A DNA stretch of 14,466 nucleotides. It comes from Bacteroidota bacterium (lineage in GTDB: Bacteria > Bacteroidota > Bacteroidia > Chitinophagales > Chitinophagaceae). Positions within the stretch are counted from its first letter, which is position 1; the number at the start of each line of letters is the position of its first letter. Shown one piece after another: positions 1-6,536 of this stretch. The stretch spans positions 1 through 14,466 of the forward strand of contig JAEWJV010000209.1 of NCBI GenBank assembly GCA_023386395.1. Direction: 5' to 3'. The notes beneath the pieces were generated by a model that saw only the letters and a program-made list of their open reading frames with translations, was not told where the DNA came from and searched no databases. The translations under genes were made by a program, and so were the position numbers.

Positions 1-482
1 GCTTCCAGGCACGCATCCAGGTGTTCTTCAACAATTTCACGTCCGTATGCATTGGCTGCTCCAACAGAGCAATAATATGGGCCTTGCGGGCGGGGATAGC
101 CGCTTGCAGGGAAGCCAAGCGGTTTGCTGGTTTCAGGATTCCACAGGAAGTATTCCTGTTCAAAACCAAACCAAAAATCATTATCATCATCTTCTATGGT
201 AGCGCGTCCGTTAGATTTATGAGGAGTGCCATCTGCATTAAGTACCTCGCACATAACAAGATAGGCGTCTTTTCGCTGCGGGTCTTTTACAAGAAAAACC
301 GGTTTCAATAAACAGTCAGAAGAACCGCCCGGAGCCTGTTCTGTAGAAGAACCGTCAAAACTCCATATTGGTAAATCTTCAAGTTTACCGCTAAAGTCTT
401 TTTCAATTTTTGTTTTGCTGCGCAGGCTTTGGGTGGGCCTGTAACCATCAAGCCAGATGTACTCAAGTTTTGTTGCTGCCAT
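1..482 (-). CDS. glnII: Glutamine synthetase type II (GSII), N-terminal part, cut by window edge
   Basis: The gene makes glutamine from glutamate and ammonia using ATP, in the cytoplasm. About 160 N-terminal codons are present; the rest lies left of base 1. GSII enzymes are usually about 340 residues, so roughly half is visible. Signatures seen: WSFDGSST-EQA at residues 40-50 (beta-grasp domain), WFGFEQEYF at 104-112 with the metal-binding glutamates, and RPQGPYYCSVG at 131-141, all typical of eukaryote-like GSII rather than the bacterial 12-mer GSI. The start is the ATG at 482-480, giving MAATKLEYIWLDG; there is no clear Shine-Dalgarno. It lies downstream of aspartate kinase on the same strand, 138 bases away, behind a very AT-rich leader that probably carries its own promoter. 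Family assignment is secure; the gene symbol is by analogy with other GSII genes. Confidence 0.93.
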   Translation of the reverse strand, partial: MAATKLEYIWLDGYRPTQSLRSKTKIEKDFSGKLEDLPIWSFDGSSTEQAPGGSSDCLLKPVFLVKDPQRKDAYLVMCEVLNADGTPHKSNGRATIEDDDNDFWFGFEQEYFLWNPETSKPLGFPASGYPRPQGPYYCSVGAANAYGREIVEEHLDACLE

Positions 483-508
483 AAGTAGTAAAATTTTTGC
501 AAAAGAAA

Positions 509-537
509 AGAAATAAAATAAAAAAATATTTATTTCT
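509..537 (-). other. AT-only inverted repeat upstream of glutamine synthetase
   Basis: An 11-12 bp nearly perfect inverted repeat (AGAAATAAAATA at 509-520, its complement with one base missing at 527-537) surrounds a six-A loop. On the minus strand the hairpin is followed by TTTCTTTT. It could be a weak terminator after aspartate kinase or simply part of the AT-rich promoter region of the glutamine synthetase gene. It contains no G:C pairs beyond one, so stability is low. No consensus -7 box could be placed with confidence between 483 and 620. Confidence 0.3.
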
Positions 538-620
538 TTAAATTTTATGAAAAATCAATTAAAAAATAAAACATTTAATTTTTAATCATACGTCAACAGC
601 AAAGCGTTAGTTCCTGAATA

Positions 621-1940
621 TTATAACCCAAAAACGCCTGCATTTATTGATTGCAGGGCCTGTTTCTTATAGTCTGAAGCAATAAGTAATGAAATATTAT
701 GATGGCTTCCCCCATAACTTACCATTCTTACCGGTATTGCATCAAGCGAATTAAATAATTTTTTTAATATGTCTTCGGACTGAGCAATTTCGTTTCCAAC
801 AATTGATATAATGGTCTGATCTGTATCAGTTTCAACTGTTCCTAACGGCTCCAGCTCTTTTATAATATGCTGAAGGTTAGTCGAATCGTCAATAGTAACA
901 GAAACCGCCACTTCTGAAGTGGTGATCATATCAATAGACGTCTTGTATTTTTCAAACACTTCGAAAATCCTTCTTAAAAAACCATAAGCCAGCAGCATGC
1001 GGCTACTCTTGATTTTAATAGCAATTATACCGTCTTTGGCCGCAACAGCTTTAACACCTACACTCATGGCATCCTGGTTAATGGTTGTTCCCGCAGCCTG
1101 CGGCTCCATGGTATTTAATAATTTAACCGGTATGTTGTAGGAACGAGCGGGCCAGATGCAGGCCGGGTGCAGGATTTTCGCCCCGAAATAAGCCAGTTCG
1201 GCGGCTTCATCAAAACTCAGGTATTCTACTGCAACGGTTTTGTCCACAATGCGCGGATCATTATTATGCAGGCCGCTGATGTCAGTCCATATATCGCAAA
1301 CTTCAGCATTCAAAGCCGCGGCAATAAGAGATGCCGTATAATCGCTGCCGCCACGTTTCAAATTATCAACTTCACCTCTTGAATTGCGGCAGATGTAGCC
1401 CTGGGTTACGAATAGCTTTGTATTAGGGTAATGCTGTAGCAGCTGGCTAAGCTTTACCTTAATGCTGCCAATTTGCGGCTCACCCTGCGCATCTATACTC
1501 ATAAATTCAAGCGCAGGCAGCAATATGTGATCTTGATTTATCTCTTCAAGATAAACGCTGAATAATTTGGTGCTGAGCAATTCGCCCTGTGCAAGAATAT
1601 CCTTGTTTAAGGCTTCGCTGAACGATATTTTAAGAATGATATTTAAAAATTCGAAATGCTCGGAAACAATAGCGTTCGCTTTTTTCTTTCCTTCTTCCGT
1701 AGAAACCAGTGTATCAACAAACTTTCGGTAATGCGCTTCCAACTCCTCAATTTTTTTGGCTGCTTCGCCACGATAACCTTCCGCAATAGCGTTACTAATA
1801 TTTACCAGGGCATTCGTTGTTCCGCTTAAAGCGCTCAGCACAACTATTTTAGGTTTATCATCGGCCGTAATAAGCTGAAGCACCTGGTTCATACGCTGTG
1901 GCGTACCTACGCTGGTACCGCCGAATTTCATAATTTTCAT
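621..1940 (-). CDS. lysC: Aspartate kinase, monofunctional
   Basis: Phosphorylates L-aspartate to 4-phospho-L-aspartate, the first step towards lysine, threonine, methionine and diaminopimelate; cytoplasmic. The 439-residue protein has the amino-acid-kinase domain at about 1-290: KFGGTSVG at 5-12 (nucleotide/substrate loop), KRGGSDYTA at 196-204, WTDISGLHNNDPR at 218-230. The C-terminus (about 305-439) has the length and pattern of two ACT regulatory domains, with VAVSVTIDD and the later ISIVGNE segment. There is no homoserine dehydrogenase domain, so this is not a ThrA/MetL fusion. The ACT pair implies feedback control by lysine and/or threonine (family knowledge). The ATG at 1940 is preceded by a good Shine-Dalgarno (AGGAG), unusual among the genes here, and by a hairpin touching that site. 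It is the third gene of a phzF-like, rnhA, lysC run, 80 bases after rnhA. Confidence 0.95.
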   Translation of the reverse strand: MKIMKFGGTSVGTPQRMNQVLQLITADDKPKIVVLSALSGTTNALVNISNAIAEGYRGEAAKKIEELEAHYRKFVDTLVSTEEGKKKANAIVSEHFEFLNIILKISFSEALNKDILAQGELLSTKLFSVYLEEINQDHILLPALEFMSIDAQGEPQIGSIKVKLSQLLQHYPNTKLFVTQGYICRNSRGEVDNLKRGGSDYTASLIAAALNAEVCDIWTDISGLHNNDPRIVDKTVAVEYLSFDEAAELAYFGAKILHPACIWPARSYNIPVKLLNTMEPQAAGTTINQDAMSVGVKAVAAKDGIIAIKIKSSRMLLAYGFLRRIFEVFEKYKTSIDMITTSEVAVSVTIDDSTNLQHIIKELEPLGTVETDTDQTIISIVGNEIAQSEDILKKLFNSLDAIPVRMVSYGGSHHNISLLIASDYKKQALQSINAGVFGL

Positions 1941-1949
1941 AACATCTCC

Positions 1950-1970
1950 TGAACCTGATAGTAAGGTTCA
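1950..1970 (-). promoter_or_regulatory. Leader hairpin abutting the lysC ribosome binding site
   Basis: A perfect 7-bp inverted repeat (TGAACCT at 1950-1956, AGGTTCA at 1964-1970) with a 7-base loop sits 9 bases before the lysC start codon. Read on the minus strand, the second arm runs straight into GGAG, so its final A is shared with the Shine-Dalgarno AGGAG. The hairpin might affect ribosome access. On the minus strand it is followed by no U-run, so it is not a terminator for rnhA. A T-run follows on the plus strand, but no plus-strand gene ends here. Confidence 0.4.
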
Positions 1971-2000
1971 TTTTTTATTAAACTGGTTTTTAAAAGTGCG

Positions 2001-2008
2001 CAAATTTA
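2001..2008 (-). promoter_or_regulatory. Possible -7 box for lysC
   Basis: TAAATTTG on the minus strand matches the Bacteroidota -7 consensus TAnnTTTG exactly. It lies just beyond the rnhA stop codon and would give a leader of about 55 bases containing the hairpin. No TTTG element is found at the usual 17-23 base distance upstream, so this is tentative. Confidence 0.25.
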
Positions 2009-2020
2009 ATGGGTAAACTA

Positions 2021-2500
2021 TTACAGAAGTTTGTTTTGCAATTGTTCGTAACCTTCATCGATAAGAAGGTTGCTGCCATCCGCCGCAGCAGTGGCTAGTT
2101 CATCGCAACGGTTATTATGTATATTATCGGCGTGGCCTTTTACCCAAACGAATTTTATAGAATGCTTTTTAGCGAGGTGATAATATTCCATCCAGAGGTC
2201 TTTATTTTTTTTACCGCCTTTAAAATTAGTCCTGATCCATCCATCGAGCCATTTTTTCTCAACAGAATTTAAAACATACTGGCTGTCGGTATAAATAAGA
2301 ATATCCAGTCCTTCCTTCGTTAACGCCTTTAAGGCAACAATAACAGCCATCAATTCCATGCGGTTATTAGTGGTAAGCCGGTAGCCGGCAGATAACTCTT
2401 TTTGTTTACCGCCCCACATTAAAATAGCGCCATAACCCCCACGCCCCGGATTGCCGCGGGCAGCGCCATCAGTATAAATAATCAATTGCTTTTCGGGCAT
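2021..2500 (-). CDS. rnhA: Ribonuclease HI
   Basis: Degrades the RNA strand of RNA:DNA hybrids (R-loops, lagging-strand primers) in the cytoplasm. The 159-residue protein matches the usual RNase HI length (about 155). All catalytic residues are visible: D11 in YTDGAARGNPG, E49 in NRMEL, D72 in YTDSQYV, H123 in VKGHAD and D133 in RCDELA. The basic handle region (about 83-100, rich in K and W) resembles the E. coli enzyme rather than the shorter archaeal form. The start ATG is 4 bases after the stop of the PhzF-like gene, with no Shine-Dalgarno, which points to a shared transcript and possible coupled translation. No oddities were seen. Confidence 0.96.
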   Translation of the reverse strand: MPEKQLIIYTDGAARGNPGRGGYGAILMWGGKQKELSAGYRLTTNNRMELMAVIVALKALTKEGLDILIYTDSQYVLNSVEKKWLDGWIRTNFKGGKKNKDLWMEYYHLAKKHSIKFVWVKGHADNIHNNRCDELATAAADGSNLLIDEGYEQLQNKLL

Positions 2501-2504
2501 AATA

Positions 2505-3293
2505 TCAAATAGTATATTCTCCTTTAAGATAGGTGACGGCCTGACCGCTCATTAACACACGGTTTTCTTTCAATTCACATTCAAGAAAACCTTTTCGCTT
2601 TGAAAGCTGGACGGCAGATAATGTTGTTTTGCCCAATTCTTTTGCCCAATAAGGAACCATGATAGTATGTGCGGAGCCAGTAACAGGGTCTTCATTAATT
2701 CCGCTTTGCGGGTAAAAACACCGCGACACAAAATCTGCATCATCGCCTTTAGCTGTTGTAACAACACCCCTGGCCTTTATTTTGGCAAGGCTGGAGAAAT
2801 CTGGCTGCAGGGTTTCTATGCTGCGCTGATCCGGCATTAAAACCATATAATCAAATGAAGTTTTAAAAACCGGTGCATTTTCAATTTTGAGTCCTTCAAA
2901 CAGGCCACCCGGAATTTCAGTAATTAATTCGGGAGGATTAGCAGGAAAATCAAGCGTATAGACATTTTCAGCTTTGTGCGCTACTTTCAATAACCCACTT
3001 AAACTTTCAAAATGTATTTCCGGTTTGGAATAACCGAGTTCAGAATAAAATATATGAGCGCTTGCCAGCGTAGCGTGGCCGCACAGTTTTACTTCTGTTG
3101 AAGGCGTAAACCAGCGAATACGAAAATGATCACCCTCCTGAACAATGAATGCCGTTTCTGAAAGATTATTTTCAGCAGCAAGATTTTGCATTACTGTTTC
3201 AGGTAACCATTCCTGCAGCGGGCAAACAGCCGCCGGGTTGCCGCCAAACAGCTTGCCGGTAAAAGCATCAGCAATATATATAGGTAGTTTCAT
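2505..3293 (-). CDS. PhzF family isomerase/epimerase
   Basis: The 262-residue protein belongs to the PhzF/YddE family of two-domain diaminopimelate-epimerase-fold enzymes. Family marks: FGGNPAAVC at 16-24, NNLSETAF at 42-49 with the catalytic Glu at 46, RWFTPSTEVKLCGHATLA at 60-77, and NEDPVTGSAH near the C-terminus. Length is normal for the family (260-300). PhzF itself isomerises trans-2,3-dihydro-3-hydroxyanthranilate in phenazine synthesis, but no other phenazine gene is present, and most such stand-alone proteins have unknown substrates. Its position 4 bases upstream of rnhA and before aspartate kinase does not settle its role. The start ATG at 3293 gives MKLPIYIADAF, directly at the conserved first strand, so it is well placed. 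Confidence 0.9.
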   Translation of the reverse strand: MKLPIYIADAFTGKLFGGNPAAVCPLQEWLPETVMQNLAAENNLSETAFIVQEGDHFRIRWFTPSTEVKLCGHATLASAHIFYSELGYSKPEIHFESLSGLLKVAHKAENVYTLDFPANPPELITEIPGGLFEGLKIENAPVFKTSFDYMVLMPDQRSIETLQPDFSSLAKIKARGVVTTAKGDDADFVSRCFYPQSGINEDPVTGSAHTIMVPYWAKELGKTTLSAVQLSKRKGFLECELKENRVLMSGQAVTYLKGEYTI

Positions 3294-3579
3294 CTGTTAT
3301 TTTCTTATAAGTAAGATAGATGCACAATAAACACTCTTCTGCATGTGAAAATTTTGCATAGGCGTTTCATGAATGTTAAGTTAAACATAAAGCAAAAAAG
3401 GGGAGCAGCTTTGCAAACAGCAAAAATGTTTTACCCGCAAAATCATTACAGGTCTCCTTGCTTTCTGGCAAAATTGCATTCTAAATAAGAGAAAACAAAA
3501 TAGGGTTTAAGAGAAGCAGGCCTGTAAATTTTTTTTTTAAATTGATTAAACCTTGCGAAAAGTGCGAGGTCTATTTATA

Positions 3580-3667
3580 AAACACGCAGTAATTAACTTA
3601 CAATATTTAAGATTTGCAGCAGGGTTAAATCAGGGTGGCCAGCGGGATGCGGTCACCCTTCTTTTTT
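3580..3667 (+). ncRNA. Candidate small RNA ending at an orphan terminator
   Basis: A strong intrinsic terminator (3632-3667) closes a plus-strand transcript, but no plus-strand gene lies between it and the left edge. A possible promoter is TTG at 3553-3555 followed 16 bases later by TATTTATA at 3572-3579, which would give an RNA of about 80 bases. That -7 box is only a partial match to TAnnTTTG, so the 5' end is a guess; a longer RNA starting nearer 3400 is also possible. I do not recognise a known family such as 6S RNA or a riboswitch class. Confidence 0.25.
3632..3667 (+). terminator. Strong intrinsic terminator with no upstream gene
   Basis: AGGGTGGCC (3632-3640) pairs with GGTCACCCT (3651-3659) over 9 bp including one G:U, with a 10-base loop, and is followed by TCTTTTTT. 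The minus strand has no T-run after the hairpin, so the direction is plus. The next plus-strand gene begins 210 bases later. Confidence 0.65.
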
Positions 3668-3822
3668 ACTGGATATCAGTAACAGCTTTTCGCTCCTGAG
3701 AGTTTTTCGAATTCATAACCCAAAGTAACTTACTGTAAAACGAACAGTCTTCTGCTAAAAAATCATCTACCGGCCTTACTATTTTTTGATAATCAAGCCG
3801 TTTTTTAACCTGTAAAAAACCT

Positions 3823-3854
3823 TTTGAAATTGCCTCACAAGTTTACTACCTTGT
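3823..3854 (+). promoter_or_regulatory. Possible promoter of the four-helix membrane protein
   Basis: TTTG at 3823-3826 is followed after 20 bases by TACCTTGT (3847-3854), a near match to the Bacteroidota -7 box TAnnTTTG. The leader would be about 15-20 bases long. The -33/-7 spacing is right, but the -7 box is imperfect. Confidence 0.35.
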
Positions 3855-3877
3855 ATTGTTAATCTAAAACTTGCTAT

Positions 3878-4303
3878 ATGAATTACGAGTATTCCCAAAC
3901 CGATTTTTCCCGCGGTATCCTGAGCGGTTTGTTTGCGGGACTTACTGCATGTGTTGCTAATACTTTATTTGTTCTTGCTTACAGAAGCATAACACAATTC
4001 TACGAATTTAATGGCCTGGATGTGACCGTGATTGTTTTTGGTTCCATCTGCCAGCTAATAGTCTGCGGCTGGATGTTTTACCTTTTTGTACACAATCTTA
4101 AGAAAGGAATTGCTTTTTACAGAATGGCGGTAGTGCTGGTTACGGTGATTATTTTCTTTTTAGGAATTATGGCGCGGCAGTCAATAATGGGTAGCGCTCC
4201 CGGAGATTTTAAATTTATGGTGGTGGGCACCCAGGTAATAATTGGATGCCTTGCAGCCTTTTTTATACCCTATCTTTTTAGCCATGATAAGTTGATAAGC
4301 TGA
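3878..4303 (+). CDS. Hypothetical four-helix membrane protein
   Basis: I do not recognise a named family. The 141-residue protein has four predicted membrane segments at about 13-37, 47-71, 82-99 and 111-133, with short loops and a basic stretch (HNLKKG, 72-77) after helix 2. The N-terminus MNYEYSQTDFSRG has no signal peptide and is probably cytoplasmic. No catalytic motif, metal cluster or conserved charged residue within the helices stands out. It is a single-gene unit, flanked by the RNA-like intergenic region on the left and a shared bidirectional terminator on the right. A similar layout is common for small conserved membrane proteins of Bacteroidota, but that is inference. The start ATG at 3878 follows a plausible promoter, and no Shine-Dalgarno is seen. 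Confidence 0.8.
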   Translation: MNYEYSQTDFSRGILSGLFAGLTACVANTLFVLAYRSITQFYEFNGLDVTVIVFGSICQLIVCGWMFYLFVHNLKKGIAFYRMAVVLVTVIIFFLGIMARQSIMGSAPGDFKFMVVGTQVIIGCLAAFFIPYLFSHDKLIS

Positions 4304-4326
4304 GGACTTTTGAGTTATTAAAGTTT

Positions 4327-4388
4327 AACAGCCACGAATACCATTGGTTAGTGATAATTCAACAGTGTATTCGTGGCTGTTTATTTTT
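4327..4388. terminator. Bidirectional terminator between convergent genes
   Basis: A perfect 15-bp inverted repeat (AACAGCCACGAATAC at 4327-4341; complement at 4367-4381) with a 25-base loop sits between the membrane protein and the convergent SMP-30-like gene. The plus strand continues TATTTTTTA; the minus strand continues into an A/T-rich run. It would stop transcripts from both sides, best for the plus strand. The T-run overlaps the minus-strand stop codon region. Confidence 0.8.
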
Positions 4389-5215
4389 TAGTCGAGCCTG
4401 TAAGCTACTACGCTGTTTCGCCAGAAAGTTGGCACATATACAATCTTGCTTCCTGCATCGTAAGTAAGATCTGCCGTATTCTTTTTTTCTTCCCTGGTAT
4501 CAAGCAATAACTGTTTTTTACCGGGACTAACGTACCATATAGCTCCCGCCCAGCAGGAAACAATAAAATTGTCGCCGCCTGTATTTTCAATACCATCAGT
4601 TCCACCTTCCATTCCCTCTGCAAGCAAGGCTAATGTTTTATCATCATTCACCTTATAAGCACTGCCGTTATCTAAAATGTAAAGCGTTTTATTGTGCATT
4701 AACACACCATTGGGGCCGTTAAGGCCTTCGAGATAAACGCTTGCTTTCTCATTTTCAACCCTGAATACTTTTTTGTTTTTTGAATCCGATACCCAAATAA
4801 CACCGTCGTCTCCAACAGAGATATCGTTAAGGCCCCCGGCGCCGTCAACCTTTATGATGGTTTCAATAGCCTCTTTTTTAGTGTCAATTACAACTATGTT
4901 TGACAAATCGGCAACATATAATTTGCCTTTATACAGGCCCAGGCCTTTGGGTGAGTTTAAGCCGGTTACCCAGTCTGTTGCAATTATTTTTCCATCGAGC
5001 CCAACCTTTCCAACTGATCCTTTGCCATCTGCGCCCCAAGGATCAGTGCCATCAATATTTGACACGTATAAAACCTTATTATCCCTGTCAAGCAAAACGC
5101 TCTCCGGCACTTTTAATGCAGAATCGGTTTCCCAAAGTTTTGTGAGTTTATGCTGTGCAAATGTTGTATTCAGCAAACAAAAACAAAAGAAGATTACGGT
5201 GTACAAGATTTTCAT
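4388..5215 (-). CDS. Exported SMP-30/gluconolactonase-like beta-propeller protein
   Basis: The 275-residue protein has a signal peptide (hydrophobic 3-19, likely cut after TTFA at 20), so it is probably periplasmic. The rest is a run of repeats of the type G-V-(I/L)-(W/Y)-V-S/A-D, typical of six-bladed propellers of the SMP-30/gluconolactonase/LRE class. Residues that would match the SMP-30 metal and substrate ligands are present: E38 in VPESV, N130 in GGLNDIS, N169 in GPNGV and D207 in GGTDGIE. This suggests a lactonase-type active site, but the alignment was done by eye and NHL-type non-enzymatic propellers look similar. A periplasmic lactonase would suit the sugar dehydrogenases encoded further right, but the genes are not adjacent. 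A promoter candidate lies at 5239-5267. Confidence 0.75.
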   Translation of the reverse strand: MKILYTVIFFCFCLLNTTFAQHKLTKLWETDSALKVPESVLLDRDNKVLYVSNIDGTDPWGADGKGSVGKVGLDGKIIATDWVTGLNSPKGLGLYKGKLYVADLSNIVVIDTKKEAIETIIKVDGAGGLNDISVGDDGVIWVSDSKNKKVFRVENEKASVYLEGLNGPNGVLMHNKTLYILDNGSAYKVNDDKTLALLAEGMEGGTDGIENTGGDNFIVSCWAGAIWYVSPGKKQLLLDTREEKKNTADLTYDAGSKIVYVPTFWRNSVVAYRLD

Positions 5216-5238
5216 GATAGCTGTTTTATTGAACGATA

Positions 5239-5267
5239 AAAATATAATAGCTCAGCCATGTGGCAAA
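5239..5267 (-). promoter_or_regulatory. Possible promoter of the SMP-30-like gene
   Basis: On the minus strand TTTG (5267-5264) is followed after 17 bases by TATATTTT (5246-5239), one mismatch from TAnnTTTG. It lies in the 64-base gap between the FMN reductase gene and the propeller gene and would give a leader of about 20 bases. The two genes may therefore be transcribed separately. Confidence 0.4.
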
Positions 5268-5279
5268 GCATTTTAGCAC

Positions 5280-5819
5280 TTAATTGTTATCATTAACAAG
5301 CTTTATAAAGGCACCAATAAAAACTTGCAGGGCTTTATTCGTTTGTTCCTCTTTTATATTTCCATCGTTATCAACTTTTCCCTTTATGCCGTTTATAAGT
5401 AAAGTAGTATCGTCAATGAAAATTGTTTCAAGCGTGCGCATAATTAATTTAAGTTCTTCATGCCCTTTTACGCCGGAGGCAGAAGCCGTAATTAAACCTG
5501 CCGGTTTTCTTGAGAAAACAGTTGTTGAAACACACCATTCAATAGCATTCTTTAAGCCTGAAGGAATGCTGAAAACATATTCAGGCGTGCAGATAATAAT
5601 GCCATCGGCCCGCTTAACTGCATTGCGAAAATCAATAATTATCTGAGGTGTGTTTTCAATTGATAATTCCGGATTGAAATGTGGCAAGGTTGATAAGCCT
5701 TCAAAAATATTTACATTAAACTCATGCGCGGTAAGCGCTGCAATTTTTTGTACTAGTTTTAAGTTAGAAGAATTTTTTCCGGCGCTGCCAATAATGGCAA
5801 AGATATTTTTCTTATGCAT
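5280..5819 (-). CDS. NADPH-dependent FMN reductase (flavodoxin-like fold)
   Basis: The 179-residue cytoplasmic protein belongs to the NADPH-dependent FMN reductase family (ChrR/YieF-like quinone or azo reductases). It has the N-terminal flavin phosphate loop GSAGKNSSN at 11-19, a variant of the usual GSxRxGSxN, and the hallmark PEYVFSIPSGLKNAIEW at 79-95 that cradles the flavin. Length is typical (170-190). It would reduce FMN, quinones or similar acceptors with NAD(P)H; the physiological substrate cannot be read from sequence. It follows the cyclophilin gene after 40 bases on the same strand, so the two may be co-transcribed, though they share no obvious pathway. Replacement of the family Arg in the loop by Gly/Lys is a mild oddity. 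Confidence 0.88.
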   Translation of the reverse strand: MHKKNIFAIIGSAGKNSSNLKLVQKIAALTAHEFNVNIFEGLSTLPHFNPELSIENTPQIIIDFRNAVKRADGIIICTPEYVFSIPSGLKNAIEWCVSTTVFSRKPAGLITASASGVKGHEELKLIMRTLETIFIDDTTLLINGIKGKVDNDGNIKEEQTNKALQVFIGAFIKLVNDNN

Positions 5820-5859
5820 TCTATAAATAAAAGATACAATACTTAAAACGCATTACATC

Positions 5860-6450
5860 TTATAATCTTTTTATTTTAAAAATATAGATCAACGGATCGA
5901 ACTCGCCGTCACTTTCCGGTGCATCATAAATGCTGTGCACTACATTCATGCCTTTTACCACTTTGCCAAAAGCAGCATAGCCCTGTCCATCTGCATTATT
6001 GGCGCCGCCATAATCGAAGCCCGGTTGATCGCCAACGCAAATAAAAAATTCTGTATTCGCTGTTCCGGGTTCAAGTCTTGCCATAGATATAACACCATTC
6101 TTATGCGGGATTTTTGTTTGTGCTGTGGTTTCATGTTTAATGCCCGGCAGGCCTGCTGAAAGTTTATAATTTGTTTTCCATAAACCGCCCTGTATCAATT
6201 CAGATTTTGGCGCATTACTTGGTTGCTCATCGTCTCTTAACACACGATAGAAAGCTGAATTTGTATAATAACCGGAATCAACATAACGCAAAAAAGCCTT
6301 TACTGTTTCAGGCGCCTGTTCAGGATAGAGCTCAACTTCTATATCTCCAAATTTTGTTGAAATTTCAACACGCGGGTTTTTATTTTCAGCGCCTTTGCAG
6401 GCGGCTATAAGAACAATAGTAATAATCAAAAGGTTCCTGCAATTCATCAT
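5860..6450 (-). CDS. Lipoprotein cyclophilin-type peptidylprolyl isomerase
   Basis: Catalyses cis-trans isomerisation of Xaa-Pro bonds, here in the periplasm. The 196-residue protein starts with a lipoprotein signal: basic N-terminus, hydrophobic 7-15, and lipobox IAAC with Cys18, so it is membrane anchored. The cyclophilin domain (about 27-196) shows the active-site Arg69 in FYRV, QGG at 87-89, HKNGVISMAR at 116-125, TANTEFFI at 130-137 and GYAAFGKVVKGM at 157-168. Residues Arg69, Gln87 and Phe136 correspond to Arg55, Gln63 and Phe113 of human cyclophilin A. Two ATGs are adjacent at the start; either could serve. A promoter candidate precedes it in the divergent gap to the alpha/beta hydrolase. 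Confidence 0.92.
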   Translation of the reverse strand: MMNCRNLLIITIVLIAACKGAENKNPRVEISTKFGDIEVELYPEQAPETVKAFLRYVDSGYYTNSAFYRVLRDDEQPSNAPKSELIQGGLWKTNYKLSAGLPGIKHETTAQTKIPHKNGVISMARLEPGTANTEFFICVGDQPGFDYGGANNADGQGYAAFGKVVKGMNVVHSIYDAPESDGEFDPLIYIFKIKRL

Positions 6451-6489
6451 GTTTGCCTGTTTATTCGCTTATTAATAAAACGAAGTTCT

Positions 6490-6517
6490 CAAAATAAAAT
6501 GCATCAAAACAAACAAA
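6490..6517 (-). promoter_or_regulatory. Possible promoter of the cyclophilin gene
   Basis: On the minus strand TTTG (6517-6514, inside a TTTTTTG) is followed after 17 bases by TATTTTG (6496-6490), which is TAnnTTTG with one base missing. It lies in the 86-base divergent gap, about 40 bases before the cyclophilin start. Confidence 0.35.
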
Positions 6518-6536
6518 AAATTTGTCAAGTTAAATA

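Larger units (their letters stand above)
3294..3877. other. 584-base intergenic region without a clear protein gene
   Basis: The stretch separates the minus-strand PhzF-like gene from the plus-strand membrane protein. It should hold the promoter of the former (none matching consensus was found) and of the latter (candidate at 3823-3854). It contains a ten-T tract (3529-3538), a strong plus-strand terminator hairpin (3632-3667) that no known gene uses, and a weaker CGGC/GCCG hairpin followed by six Ts (3771-3806). The longest plus-strand reading frame noticed, 39 codons at 3369-3488, is K-rich and unconvincing. A non-coding RNA ending at the terminator is the simplest explanation. Confidence 0.6.

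Noticed and set aside
21..311. 96-codon plus-strand frame
   Set aside because: It lies opposite the glutamine synthetase gene, whose family motifs are unmistakable; the frame has no recognisable features.
1950..1979. Plus-strand terminator reading of the lysC leader hairpin
   Set aside because: A T-run follows on the plus strand, but no plus-strand gene ends nearby, so a leader structure for lysC is favoured.
2505..3293. Phenazine biosynthesis cluster suggested by the PhzF-like gene
   Set aside because: No other phenazine gene is nearby; stand-alone PhzF-family proteins are widespread and not tied to phenazines.
3369..3488. 39-codon plus-strand frame in the intergenic region
   Set aside because: Lys/Gln-rich with no ribosome site, no domain, and its stop is about 145 bases before the terminator; more likely chance, though kept in mind as part of a possible dual-function RNA.
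4773..5276. 167-codon plus-strand frame
   Set aside because: Antisense to the SMP-30-like gene, Ser/Pro-rich shadow of its repeats.
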